A stretch of 64,000 nt of DNA from Vibrio superstes (GTDB lineage: Bacteria > Pseudomonadota > Gammaproteobacteria > Enterobacterales > Vibrionaceae): NCBI RefSeq assembly GCF_003569005.1, contig NZ_BCUR01000002.1:92673-156672 (forward strand), written 5' to 3'. Numbering within the stretch: position 1 is the first letter of the stretch; each line of letters starts with the position of its first letter. A model generated the notes under the pieces. That model saw only the letters and a list, made by a program, of their open reading frames with translations, was not told the origin of the DNA and did not search any database. This document shows, one piece after another, positions 37,815-47,300 of the stretch. The translations under genes were made by a program, and so were the position numbers.

Positions 37815-38759
37815 ATGAATAAATACGCTCCGCCTCAGTTTTCACTCAAATTGCTCCACCCTAAATACTGGGGCGTTTGGATTAGTTTTGGTGTTCTTGC
37901 ACTGCTTGTCAATCTGCTGCCCTATGCCGCTCTTTATAAATTAGGGCGTGCGTTTGGTAAATACTCAAGTAGGTTGGCGAAAAGCCGAGTTAAGGTCATA
38001 AAGCGCAATATTGAACTCGCCTTCCCTGACAAAACGGCTGAAGACGTTGAGCGTATTGTAGAAGAGAATATAAAGAATACAGGGCTTGCCTTTGTTGAGA
38101 TGGGCATAACTTGGTTCTGGCCCACTTGGCGACTAAAGCGTCGCATACGCACCGTTAACCTGCAGCAAGCGATTGACTTTGAAAACGAAGGGCGTGGTGT
38201 ACTCCTGTGTCATCCGCACACGTTAAACCTAGAAATCAGTGCTCGCGCCTTCGCGATATTGGGCTATCCCGGTAGTGGCGTATATCGTCCAAATAACAAC
38301 CCTGCCTACGACTTCATTCAGTATTGGGGCAGAACTCACAACGGCAACAAATTGGTGGATCGCAAGAACGTCAAAGAGATGATTCGTGTTCTGAAACGTG
38401 GCGAACGCCTATTTTACTTAGGCGATCATGACTATGGCCGAAATAAGTCTGTATTCGTTCCATTCTTTGCTGTAAAAGAGGCCTGTACAACGACTGGCGC
38501 CAATATGCTGTACAGTCTGACCAATTGCGCCATGATCCCTGTAACAGGCTTTAGAGGCGACAAGGGACAGTATGAATTAAACCTTGCTGATTCCATTCAT
38601 GATGAGTTTCCAAAGAAAGATCTTGAAGCAGGCGCTACGTTGATGAACCAAGCTTACGAGAAAGTCATCTTACGTCAGGTTGACCAATGGATGTGGGTAC
38701 ACAAACGTTACAAGACAATGAAAGATGAAAGCCTGTCTAAAGGCTATCGATACAAGTAA
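37815..38759 (+). CDS. lpxL: Lipid A late acyltransferase, LpxL-like
   Basis: Transfers a secondary acyl chain to Kdo2-lipid A at the inner face of the inner membrane. 314 residues from ATG 37815, chosen for its GGAAGGGG box; an upstream in-frame start at 37767 lies inside slmA. There is one N-terminal membrane segment (YWGVWISFGVLALLVNLLP). The HX4E catalytic motif is HTLNLE after LLCHP, with later DHDYG and FVPFFA segments. It is the first of two tandem paralogues after slmA, the same order as VC0213 (LpxL, myristate) and VC0212 (LpxN) in V. cholerae. Assignment to LpxL rests on this synteny. Confidence 0.85.
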   Translation: MNKYAPPQFSLKLLHPKYWGVWISFGVLALLVNLLPYAALYKLGRAFGKYSSRLAKSRVKVIKRNIELAFPDKTAEDVERIVEENIKNTGLAFVEMGITWFWPTWRLKRRIRTVNLQQAIDFENEGRGVLLCHPHTLNLEISARAFAILGYPGSGVYRPNNNPAYDFIQYWGRTHNGNKLVDRKNVKEMIRVLKRGERLFYLGDHDYGRNKSVFVPFFAVKEACTTTGANMLYSLTNCAMIPVTGFRGDKGQYELNLADSIHDEFPKKDLEAGATLMNQAYEKVILRQVDQWMWVHKRYKTMKDESLSKGYRYK

Positions 38760-38815
38760 TAACACAAGATACATTTAATAATCGTGTTCAAGAATACGTG
38801 ACTTGATCTGTACAA

Positions 38816-38867
38816 TCACTGATAGTGAGAGCATTAAGCGTCATTTAAAATACCTCACTATTAGTGA
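38816..38867 (+). promoter_or_regulatory. Paired palindromes upstream of the second acyltransferase
   Basis: TCACT-N3-AGTGA occurs twice, at 38816-38828 and 38855-38867, with centres 39 bp apart. The 14-mers containing them (38816-38829 and 38854-38867) are also inverted to each other with one mismatch. They lie about 95-145 bp before the lpxN-type start codon. They could be two operator sites for one dimeric regulator, or a stem-loop in the transcript. Confidence 0.5.
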
Positions 38868-38961
38868 TGATTCACACTACTCCATTTTGAATTTATACAT
38901 AATTCCGTGGCTTATTGGATCGTATATCTAGTGACTAACTAATCCGCTTTAAAAGGAATTT

Positions 38962-39909
38962 ATGAGTAAATACGATGGTCCCACCTTTAGCATCGCGCTG
39001 CTGCACCCTAAATACTGGGGAGTTTGGTTTGGCTTTGGGCTTCTAGCTCTACTGGTTAATGTTCTTCCTTTTCGTGCCCAATTACTATTAGGCCGAGGCT
39101 TGGGAAGAATGGCGATGCCATTCGCAAAGAAACGAGTAAAGGTGGCGCATAGGAACCTTGAGCTTGCTTTCCCTACTATGCCTCAGGACGAGATCCAGCG
39201 TACTGTCATCGAGAACTTCAAGAATACTGGCTTCGCTCTTTTTGAAACCGGCATCACTTGGTTTTGGCCAACGTGGAGGCTAAAGCGTCACCTTAAGGTG
39301 CACAATGCAGAGCCAATCAAAGCGTTTGCGGCACAGAAAAGAGGGGTACTGGTTTGCCATCCTCACGCCCTTAACCTTGAAGTAAGCGCACGTGCCTTTG
39401 CTGTATTAGGATACCCAGGTCACGGCGTATACCGCCCACACTCGAATCCAGCATACGATTTTATTCAGTATTGGGGGCGCACGCACAACGGCAATAAAGT
39501 TATCGACCGTAAAAACCTCAAGGAGATGATTCGCACTCTGAAAAGTGGCGAGCGTCTATTCTATTTGGGAGACCACGACTACGGCCCAAATAAATCCGTA
39601 TTTGTGCCCTTCTTCGCCATCCAAGATGCCTGCACAGTAACTGGAGCCAATATCCTAGTCAAAATGACTGACTGTGCGATTATTCCAATGACTGGCTTTC
39701 GCGACACTGATGGAAAATGGGAACTGTATTTTGATGACCCAATTCACGAGAATTTTCCTAAAGACGATCTCGAAGCGGGAGCAACCTACATGAACAAAGC
39801 TCTAGAGATAGCCATTCTCAGAAAGCTTGACCAGTGGATGTGGCTACACAAGCGTTATAAAACAATGAAAGATAAAAGCTTGCCTAAAGGCTGCCGTTAT
39901 CAAAACTAA
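38962..39909 (+). CDS. lpxN: Lipid A secondary acyltransferase, LpxN-like
   Basis: A 315-residue paralogue of the preceding gene, similar along its whole length (LLHPKYWGVW, ITWFWPTWRLKR, AYDFIQYWGRTHNGNK, LGDHDYGPNKSVFVPFFA). The HX4E motif is HALNLE after LVCHP. The start has an AAAAGGAA box. In V. cholerae the second gene of this pair (VC0212, LpxN) adds 3-hydroxylaurate, needed later for AlmG-dependent glycine modification and polymyxin resistance. The same role is inferred by position. A 200-bp gap with paired palindromes separates it from lpxL, so it may have its own promoter. Confidence 0.83.
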   Translation: MSKYDGPTFSIALLHPKYWGVWFGFGLLALLVNVLPFRAQLLLGRGLGRMAMPFAKKRVKVAHRNLELAFPTMPQDEIQRTVIENFKNTGFALFETGITWFWPTWRLKRHLKVHNAEPIKAFAAQKRGVLVCHPHALNLEVSARAFAVLGYPGHGVYRPHSNPAYDFIQYWGRTHNGNKVIDRKNLKEMIRTLKSGERLFYLGDHDYGPNKSVFVPFFAIQDACTVTGANILVKMTDCAIIPMTGFRDTDGKWELYFDDPIHENFPKDDLEAGATYMNKALEIAILRKLDQWMWLHKRYKTMKDKSLPKGCRYQN

Positions 39910-39925
39910 ATGTCACTAGCCCCGA

Positions 39926-41005
39926 TTAAGGGGCAAGGCCACCATCGGTAATCGTCCAGCTATGTTCCGTGATTAACTTATCTCTGGCGGCTTCTGCATA
40001 GATTGAGTATTGACTGTTGCCCGCATCAAAGATGACGCTGTTTTGCACCGGCTGCTGGCTCCATTTGTTCAGTATTTGATCGTAGGTTTCGGTAGGCAAG
40101 ACAACGCCGTTAAACATACCTCTCATATTTTCCACGTTACTCACATCCCAGTCGCTGATATTGAACTCAAAACTGGTTGCATCCTCAAACATATAATAGA
40201 AGGTAGTGGCTTTACTGGTATCCCAAAGGCTCAAGTCTGTATTAAATAATTTCGCATTTGCAAAGGTGTAGCTGAAATGCTCGACTAATCTCAAATCTGG
40301 TAAGTCGGTTGCGTTATTGGTTATATTCTCGGCGCCATAGAAAATATCAGCCATCGATTCCCACTTAATATCCCCCCATTGCTCGAGAGTTAGCATATTG
40401 ATTTTCTCACCAGGCGCTTGGATAGATAGGTTTGGAAAGGCACCATTAATGCTTATGGTGTAAACCCCTGGTTCGTTATAGATATGGCTCACGCTTCCAG
40501 TTAGACCCTCCTCAATAGTGCCGTCTCCCCAATCAATAATGAAATTATAGGTAAAAGTGCTAGCTCTTGTTGAGATATCAATCTGTTCATTAGCCGCATC
40601 TATTTGCCAAGTCGTGATGAAGGGGCGGGGTTCCACGACACTCACTGTGCGTATAACTGAGCTTTCGTTACCTGCCGAGTCCCTCGCAGTATAAACCAAT
40701 GTGTAATCGCCAAGAGTTTCTGTATCTACCTCTTGGGGGGAAAGCTCTACGTTAATCTCACCATCTACATCATCTACTGCTGTGGCATGAAGTTCTATAT
40801 AAGGCCGACCTTGCCCAACAATGATCACACTATCACCGTTCAAGGTAATCACCGGAGCCTGGGAATCGACAAACGCACCGTTAGTCGATTCATCATCACT
40901 GCCACAAGCGAGGAGTAAAAACGAGGTGATAACAAGGCAGGACAGTTTAAAAACGCGAATAAGATCTGCCCCATAATAGAAGGGGGTAATACTGACAAAA
41001 GGCAT
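39926..41005 (-). CDS. Surface lipoprotein with DUF5011, PKD-like and BspA-like regions
   Basis: A 359-residue predicted lipoprotein. A lipobox LLLAC places the modified Cys at about residue 34; the N-terminus before the hydrophobic stretch is unusually long, but no other start codon is available. Residues about 48-130 match an Ig-like DUF5011 domain (APVITLNGD, ATAVDDVDGEI, GDYTLVYTARDSAGNES). About 140-195 look PKD-like (FIIDWGDGTIEEG, HIYNEPGVYTISINGAF). The rest is BspA/DUF285 type (LWDTSKATTFYYMFEDATSF, ISDWDVSNVENMRGMFNGV). Such proteins sit on the cell surface and may bind polymers or other cells. Ligand unknown. Confidence 0.82.
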   Translation of the reverse strand: MPFVSITPFYYGADLIRVFKLSCLVITSFLLLACGSDDESTNGAFVDSQAPVITLNGDSVIIVGQGRPYIELHATAVDDVDGEINVELSPQEVDTETLGDYTLVYTARDSAGNESSVIRTVSVVEPRPFITTWQIDAANEQIDISTRASTFTYNFIIDWGDGTIEEGLTGSVSHIYNEPGVYTISINGAFPNLSIQAPGEKINMLTLEQWGDIKWESMADIFYGAENITNNATDLPDLRLVEHFSYTFANAKLFNTDLSLWDTSKATTFYYMFEDATSFEFNISDWDVSNVENMRGMFNGVVLPTETYDQILNKWSQQPVQNSVIFDAGNSQYSIYAEAARDKLITEHSWTITDGGLAP

Positions 41006-41173
41006 ACTCTACACATCCTTGTGTAACGGATTGGTCCAAATTCTGAATCAAAAGTGTAGAAGAAAATCTAAACAATAGGCATTTTTACTTCATGAAAAAT
41101 GAGTAGGACGAGAAAATTGCACTTGCAACTTACTGAAGATAACCATTAAGGGTGTACTCCTAAACATCTAAAA

Positions 41174-41209
41174 ATTCTACAAATTCTACAAATTCTACAA
41201 ATTCTACAA
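41174..41209. repeat. Four perfect 9-bp tandem repeats
   Basis: ATTCTACAA repeated four times without error in the 354-bp spacer 41006-41359. The rest of that spacer holds the upstream region of the BspA-like gene (with an AAGGA box and an ACACA/TGTGT dyad just before its ATG) and the hemE terminator; I see no other gene. Confidence 0.92.
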
Positions 41210-41245
41210 ATAGACTTATAACACCCCATTTTTTGGATAAAGAAA

Positions 41246-41272
41246 CGCCCCAAGCCTAATCGACCTGGGGCG
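41246..41272 (-). terminator. Probable hemE terminator
   Basis: CGCCCCA (41246-41252) pairs with TGGGGCG (41266-41272). On the minus strand it is followed by a broken T-rich tail (TTTCTTT). Confidence 0.55.
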
Positions 41273-41359
41273 ACAAAGATATCAAAGACTCGGTGTCTCG
41301 CTCATCGTAATCCTGCTTCTCTTAAATGGACTACATTGCTCACTCGAGGGGCTTTTCAG

Positions 41360-42427
41360 TTACTTATGGTATGGCCTAGATAGCTCATGTACCGCTTCAA
41401 CAAACACACCAGCGTTTTCAGGTGGCACGTCTAGGTGGATACCGTGACCCAAGTTAAACACATGACCGGTACCTCCCTCACCAAAGCCTTCAAGAATTGT
41501 CCCAACTTCTTGACGAATACGCTCAGGTTGCGCATAAAGCATTGAAGGATCCATATTGCCTTGCAGGGCAACCTTGTCACCAATACGTTTCTTTGCATCC
41601 GCGATATTGATAGTCCAATCAAGACCTACTGCATCACAGCCCGTTGCTGCGATAGATTCTAGCCACATTCCACCATTCTTGGTGAACAAGGTCACAGGGA
41701 CACGGCGGCCTTCATTTTCACGGATCAGTCCATCCACAATCTTGTGCATGTAACGCAGCGAGAACTCATTGTAGTCGCGAGGGGTCAATACACCACCCCA
41801 AGTATCAAAGACCATCACAGACTGCGCTCCAGCCTTAATTTGAGCGTTCAAGTACTCAATCACGCTGTCAGCTAACTTATCGAGTAGTAGATGCAATGTT
41901 GCAGGCTCTGCGTACATCATCTTCTTGATCTTGGTGAATGCTTTAGAGCTTCCACCTTCGACCATGTAAGTAGCGAGTGTCCAAGGGCTTCCAGAGAAAC
42001 CAATCAGAGGCACTTCACCTTGTAGATCTTTGCGAATCTGACGAACTGCATTCATTACGTATTGCAATTCACCTTCAGGATCAGGCAGACCAATCTTCTC
42101 TACATCCGCTTTGCAGGTAATCGGACGCTCAAACTTGGGCCCTTCGCCTGTTTCAAAGTACAGACCTAATCCCATCGCATCTGGGATGGTCAGGATATCA
42201 GAGAATAGTATTGCCGCATCCAAAGGAAAACGACGCAACGGTTGTAAAGTCACTTCAGAAGCGAGTTCGGCATTTTTGCACAGGGACATGAAGTCGCCGG
42301 CAACAGACCTTGTTGCACGATATTCTGGCAGGTAGCGACCTGCTTGACGCATCATCCATACAGGCGTGTAATCAACGGGTTGCTTCAATAAAGCACGCAG
42401 GTAACGATCATTTTTTAATTCAGTCAT
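41360..42427 (-). CDS. hemE: Uroporphyrinogen decarboxylase
   Basis: Decarboxylates uroporphyrinogen III to coproporphyrinogen III in haem synthesis. The 355-residue protein begins with the signature region [16 protein letters not shown] (substrate-binding Arg). [13 protein letters not shown] contains the catalytic Asp, and [16 protein letters not shown] and NLGHGI follow. It is full length relative to E. coli HemE (354). The nudC gene lies upstream on the same strand, as in E. coli, but a 243-bp spacer holding a plus-strand small-RNA candidate separates them. Confidence 0.97.
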   Translation of the reverse strand: MTELKNDRYLRALLKQPVDYTPVWMMRQAGRYLPEYRATRSVAGDFMSLCKNAELASEVTLQPLRRFPLDAAILFSDILTIPDAMGLGLYFETGEGPKFERPITCKADVEKIGLPDPEGELQYVMNAVRQIRKDLQGEVPLIGFSGSPWTLATYMVEGGSSKAFTKIKKMMYAEPATLHLLLDKLADSVIEYLNAQIKAGAQSVMVFDTWGGVLTPRDYNEFSLRYMHKIVDGLIRENEGRRVPVTLFTKNGGMWLESIAATGCDAVGLDWTINIADAKKRIGDKVALQGNMDPSMLYAQPERIRQEVGTILEGFGEGGTGHVFNLGHGIHLDVPPENAGVFVEAVHELSRPYHK

Positions 42428-42524
42428 TTTCTAGGTCTTAGTCCCTTACTACGAAAGCGCTATCTTAACACTTTTTACTTATTGGCAATATTTGAGGATT
42501 GAGCGGTTGATCATGTTATGCACA

Positions 42525-42668
42525 CTTAGACAAAGGAAATCCTTTGCTCAGTTTGCAACCACATGTTAATAATTTGTTCTCTAGCGAAAAACACAAAAAT
42601 CTAAAATAAGAGCAACGCTTGCTCATAACAGTTTACCGTTGCCCTCCACTTGTGGAGGGTATTTTTTT
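42525..42668 (+). ncRNA. Candidate small RNA between hemE and nudC
   Basis: On the strand opposite to both flanking genes there is an orphan terminator: CCCTCCAC (42642-42649), TT loop, GTGGAGGG (42652-42659), then seven T. It is preceded by a GAGCAA-CGC-TTGCTC hairpin (42610-42624), an A/U-rich single-stranded region, and a 5' hairpin CAAAGG-AAAT-CCTTTG (42531-42546). A possible promoter is TTGAGG (42492-42497), 16 bp, TGTTAT (42514-42519). This gives a transcript of about 140 nt with the layout of an Hfq-type small RNA. I cannot match it to a known Vibrio sRNA. Confidence 0.45.
42642..42668 (+). terminator. Orphan plus-strand terminator
   Basis: A perfect 8-bp GC-rich stem and a T7 tract. 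No plus-strand protein gene lies within 2.5 kb upstream, so it must end an unannotated transcript. Confidence 0.85.
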
Positions 42669-42670
42669 GC

Positions 42671-43462
42671 CTATTGTTCTGAGGCGATGGAATCAACGGT
42701 AGATTGAATCAAGGCCCTGGCGATGGTTCCTTCTGGAGCGACCTCAGGCAATGCATCGATGTTAAACCATTTTGCATCACTTAACTCGGTGTAATCTGGC
42801 TTAATGACGCCATCTTTATAATCGGCTAAAAAGCCCATCATCATACTGCTTGGAAACGCCCAAGGCTGACTTCCAAAATAGCGAATGTTTTGTACATCGA
42901 TACCCGTTTCTTCTTTTACTTCTCGCGCGACACACTGCTCTAGAGTTTCGCCAACTTCAAGGAATCCAGCGATAACGGTATACATATTGCCTTTGTGTCT
43001 TGGGTGCTGTGCGAGAAGTATTTGTGACTCTTTGCGTACCGCGACAATAATGCACGGAAAAATACGAGGGTAATGCAACGTTCGGCACTGCTGACACTGC
43101 ATAGCCAGTTGATTATGATTAAGGCTGTTTCTGCCACCACACTGGCCGCAGAAGCGCATAGTTTGCGTCATATGGCCATACTGCACCGCTTTACTTACTA
43201 ATAAGAATAAATCGTCTGCGAGATGCAGTAGCTCGCGCAAAGAGACCATAGGTAAAGAGGCTTCAACATCGGCATCATTCATCCAATACACTGGATGCTC
43301 TTCATAGCGACCAATTTCAATTGCACTCTCAGTTGGCAATGAAAATCCTTGGCCTACATCATTAGCACTACCAAAAGGCAGTTGGTCATCTTTCAACCAT
43401 ACATCGCTACCATTGACCACTAACCAATAGCCAACCGCTTGATGTTTACTTTTTTTTAACAT
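42671..43462 (-). CDS. nudC: NAD(H)/RNA-cap pyrophosphatase NudC
   Basis: Nudix hydrolase that cleaves NADH and removes NAD caps from RNA. 263 residues. The zinc ribbon is formed by CGQCGG and [15 protein letters not shown]. The Nudix box is [25 protein letters not shown], and the NADH-specific motif [14 protein letters not shown] follows it. The N-terminal half is the usual poorly conserved dimerisation region. It is divergent from rsd, as in E. coli, and upstream of hemE. Confidence 0.96.
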   Translation of the reverse strand: MLKKSKHQAVGYWLVVNGSDVWLKDDQLPFGSANDVGQGFSLPTESAIEIGRYEEHPVYWMNDADVEASLPMVSLRELLHLADDLFLLVSKAVQYGHMTQTMRFCGQCGGRNSLNHNQLAMQCQQCRTLHYPRIFPCIIVAVRKESQILLAQHPRHKGNMYTVIAGFLEVGETLEQCVAREVKEETGIDVQNIRYFGSQPWAFPSSMMMGFLADYKDGVIKPDYTELSDAKWFNIDALPEVAPEGTIARALIQSTVDSIASEQ

Positions 43463-43512
43463 CCCGTTATCTCTTTGCTTGCAGTTCTACCATTTTACTG
43501 GCAATCTAAATC

Positions 43513-43555
43513 TATACCAGTCGTATAGACGAATTGATTCAAAGCTATTGGTATA
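43513..43555. repeat. Short inverted-repeat element between nudC and rsd
   Basis: TATACCAG (43513-43520) faces TTGGTATA (43548-43555) across 27 bp. The ends resemble the TACCAAT...ATTGGTA termini of small Vibrio intergenic elements such as the one at 44207-44310. It falls in the divergent nudC/rsd promoter region. Confidence 0.4.
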
Positions 43556-43640
43556 ACACACAATTTTGCTATTAATATGGAACCCTCTCGGTGTGTTCGA
43601 GAGCTTTACCTGACCGGTAAAGGATCATGAGGACATGGTC

Positions 43641-44129
43641 ATGCTAAAGAAATTCAAACAAGTACAACAAGAATGGGGTGGCTCTAGTGAAGTCATTGAC
43701 CATTGGCTAGAGACGCGCCAAGCATTGCTTGTCGAGTATATAAAACTAGCGGCTTTACAACCATCTTCAACTCCATCTAACGTCATCACGCTACCCACTA
43801 AAGATGAGCTTCAAAATTTCTCTCAGCATCTTGTAGATTATATTTCTGAAGGTCACTTTAAGATCTATGACATGGTAATGGATAAGTGGAACTCCACTGG
43901 TTTTCAAACCACAGAAGAGATCAGCCAAACTTACGCGAAGATTGTGCTCACCACTGAACCACTCCTTAGCTTTACTGATAAATATGCAGAAATCGGCGAA
44001 GGTGAGGAACTCGAATCATTTGAAAGCGACATGTCTAACGTTGGAGAAGTTCTAGAGCTTCGCTTTGAGGTAGAAGATAAGCTTATTCAATTGATCGCTG
44101 ATAGCCTAGCAATGCCTCCTGGCGCTTAG
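43641..44129 (+). CDS. rsd: Anti-sigma-70 factor Rsd
   Basis: A 162-residue helical protein that binds the housekeeping sigma factor and helps alternative sigma factors. ATG 43641 (MLKKFKQVQQEWGG) is preferred over ATG 43635, because the GAGG box (43629-43632) is 8 nt from the former but 2 nt from the latter. Conserved regions are VIDHWLETRQALLVEYIKLA, LVDYISEGHFKIYD and LELRFEVEDKLIQLI. It is divergent from nudC and convergent with rpoC, as in E. coli rsd-nudC-hemE. Confidence 0.93.
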   Translation: MLKKFKQVQQEWGGSSEVIDHWLETRQALLVEYIKLAALQPSSTPSNVITLPTKDELQNFSQHLVDYISEGHFKIYDMVMDKWNSTGFQTTEEISQTYAKIVLTTEPLLSFTDKYAEIGEGEELESFESDMSNVGEVLELRFEVEDKLIQLIADSLAMPPGA

Positions 44130-44206
44130 CTAACTGCGCTCTACATATGACCTAGGGAGCCTCAGCAGCTTTCTAGGTTTTATCGATTAAAATATTCTCA
44201 CTAGCA

Positions 44207-44310
44207 TTAATACCAATCTCAGTAAGTGGTCAGAAATAGCGTAGGAAAAACGCCGTTATCGAGTATTTTAACAAGCTAGGATGAGCAGTTATTTACTACG
44301 ATGGGTATAA
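44207..44310. mobile_element. MITE-like intergenic element
   Basis: A roughly 100-bp element between rsd and rpoC. The left end TTAATACCAATCTCAGTAAGT (44207-44227) and the right end (44291-44310) are inverted to each other, with 13 matches over a 17-bp core. The interior contains AGCGTAGGAAAAACGCCG and AAGCTAGGATGAGCAG. From memory, elements with these ends and interior words are scattered through Vibrio intergenic regions; that cannot be checked here. No coding capacity. Confidence 0.6.
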
Positions 44311-44343
44311 GCACTCTGAAAATTTCGTAATCAACAGACATTA

Positions 44344-44369
44344 AAAAAGGCACCCTAGGGTGCCTTTTT
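44344..44369. terminator. Terminator of rpoBC, bidirectional
   Basis: GGCACCC and GGGTGCC around a TA loop, flanked by A-run and T-run (44344-44369). It ends the large minus-strand operon and can stop rsd transcripts too. Confidence 0.92.
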
Positions 44370-44390
44370 GCTATCAGCTAAACAGCTCGA

Positions 44391-47300
44391 TTACTCGTCA
44401 GAGAAACCTGCGTTTAGAAGTGCAGCCAAGTTATCCGTTGCTTGTTCAGCAGATGGACCTGGTTGCTCTTCACGGCTAGCTTGACGATTTTGGTGGTAAG
44501 CGAAACCTGTACCCGCTGGGATCAGACGACCCACGATTACGTTTTCTTTCAGACCACGAAGCTCATCACGCTTACCAGAAACAGCAGCTTCTGTTAGTAC
44601 GCGAGTTGTCTCCTGGAACGATGCCGCAGAGATGAACGACTCAGTTGCAAGAGATGCTTTAGTGATACCTAGTAGCTCACGCTCAAAGCCTGCTGGCTCT
44701 TTACCTTCTGCTTCTAGTGCACGGTTAGCAATCTTAACTTGTGAGTATTCCACTTGCTCGCCAGGTAGGAACTCAGAGTCACCAGCGTGTGTAATAGTAC
44801 ACTTACGTAGCATTTGACGAACGATAGTCTCAATGTGCTTATCGTTAATCTTAACGCCCTGTAGTCGGTAAACTTCTTGTACTTCGTTAGCGATGTACTG
44901 AGTCATAGCATGGATGCCACGTAGACGTAGGATGTCATGCGGAGTCTCAGGACCGTCGGCGATTACATCACCGCGCTCAACCTTCTCACCTTCGAACACG
45001 TTCAGTTGGCGATGTTTAGGAATCATCTCTTCGTAAGCGTCTCCGCCTTCACGAGTGATTACTAGACGACGCTTACCTTTGGTTTCTTTACCAAACGACA
45101 CAGTACCTGTGTGCTCAGCAAGAATCGCAGGCTCTTTAGGCTTACGAGCTTCAAACAAGTCAGCAACGCGTGGTAGACCACCGGTGATATCTTTGTTTCC
45201 GCCAGATTTCTGAGGGATACGTGCAAGAGTGTCACCAACGCCTACTTCAGCGCCATCTTCGATGTTTACAATCGCTTTACCAGGTAGGAAGTACTGAGCT
45301 GGCATATCAGTGCCAGGGATCATTACATCGTTACCTTTCGCATCAACAAGTTTGATAGCTGGACGCATGTCTTTACCCGCAGCAGGACGTGCTGCAGGGT
45401 CAGTTACTTCGCTTGAAGATAGACCTGTAAGGTCATCTGTTTGACGAGAAACTGTTACGCCGTCAATCATGTCAACGTACTGGATGCTACCTGCCACTTC
45501 AGTGATGATTGGCAGTGTGTGAGCTTCCCAGTTTGCGATTACATAACCAGAATCTAGCTTCGCTGATTCAAGATCGCTTTCTTTAATGTTAAGAATCGTA
45601 CCGTATGGAAGTTTGTGCTTCTCTTTCGTACGACCTAACTCATCAACGATGGTTAGTTCAGACGCACGAGAAGTAATCACTAGCTTACCTTCTTTGTTCA
45701 CAACGTACTTAGCGTTATGAAGGAAAGGTGTACCGTCATTCTTAGTCTGGATGCTGTTTTCAGCAGCCGCTGTCGATGCCGCACCACCGATGTGGAACGT
45801 ACGCATGGTAAGCTGTGTACCTGGTTCACCGATAGACTGAGCAGCGATAACACCTACTGCTTCACCTTGGTTCACTAGGTGACCACGTGCTAGGTCACGA
45901 CCGTAACATAGTGCACAACAACCGAAGTCTGCATCACAGGTAACTACTGAGCGCACTTTCATGCTGTCTACAGAGTTTTCTTCCATGATCTGACACCACT
46001 TCTCATCAATTAGAGTATTACGTGGGATCAGTACTTCTTCAGTACCAGGCTTAATAACATCTTCAGCTACAACACGACCTAGAGCTAGCTCAGAAAGTGC
46101 AACTTTAACGTCACCACCCTCGATATGAGGCATCATTTCAACGCCTTCATGAGTGCCACAGTCATGTTCGTGAACTACAACGTCCTGTGCAACGTCTACT
46201 AGACGACGCGTTAGGTAACCGGAGTTCGCTGTTTTCAGTGCTGTATCCGCAAGACCCTTACGAGCACCGTGCGTTGAGATAAAGTACTGAAGTACGTTTA
46301 GACCTTCTTTAAAGTTCGCTGTGATTGGCGTCTCGATGATTGAACCATCTGGACGTGCCATCAGGCCACGCATACCAGCAAGCTGACGAATCTGCGCAGC
46401 AGAACCACGAGCACCGGAGTCGGCCATCATGTAGATGCTGTTGAACGACTCTTGTTGTTCTTCTTCACCGTCACGGTTAACCACAGTTTCAGAAGATAGG
46501 TTATCCATCATCGCTTTCGCAACGCGGTCGTTGGTAGACGCCCAAATATCGATAACTTTGTTGTAACGCTCACCCGCAGTTACCAGACCTGATTGGTACT
46601 GGTCTTGGATTTCGCGTACTTCTTCTTCAGCTGATTCGATCTCATCGTACTTAGCTTGAGGAACAACCATATCGTCGATACCAACAGATACGCCAGATAG
46701 TGCCGCGTAAGCAAAACCTGTGTACATGATTTGGTCAGCGAAGATAACTGTGTCTTTAAGACCAAGCTTACGGTAAGCCTCATCTAGAAGCTTAGAAATC
46801 TGCTTCTTGCCTAGCTTTTGGTTTACTAGATCAAACGGTAGGCCCGTTGGAACGATCTGCCAAAGCATTGCACGACCGACAGTAGTATCTACCATCTTAG
46901 TTTCTGTCGTGCTATTACCGTCTTCATCTTTGATGGTTTCAGTAATACGAACTTTTACACGTGCGTGAAGTTCAGCGCTCTTAGTGCGGTATGCCTTCTC
47001 AGCCTCTTCTGGGCCAGCAAGGTACATGCCTTCACCTTTCACGTTGATCTTGTCACGAGTCATGTAATAAAGACCCAATACAACGTCCTGAGAAGGTACG
47101 ATGATAGGATCACCTGACGCTGGCGACAGAATGTTATTCGTCGACATCATCAGTGTACGTGCTTCAAGCTGAGCTTCCAGAGTTAGAGGTACGTGTACCG
47201 CCATCTGGTCACCATCGAAGTCGGCGTTGTACGCAGCACACACAAGTGGGTGTAGCTGGATCGCTTTACCTTCGATTAGTACAGGTTCGAACGCCTGGAT

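Noticed and set aside
38825..38858. SlmA-binding site near lpxN
   Set aside because: The GTGAG and CTCAC words are 24 bp apart, unlike the compact GTGAGTACTCAC-type palindrome bound by SlmA.
41174..41209. CRISPR array
   Set aside because: The 9-bp units are directly abutting with no spacers; the same holds for the 7-bp array at 63445-63521. No cas genes are present.
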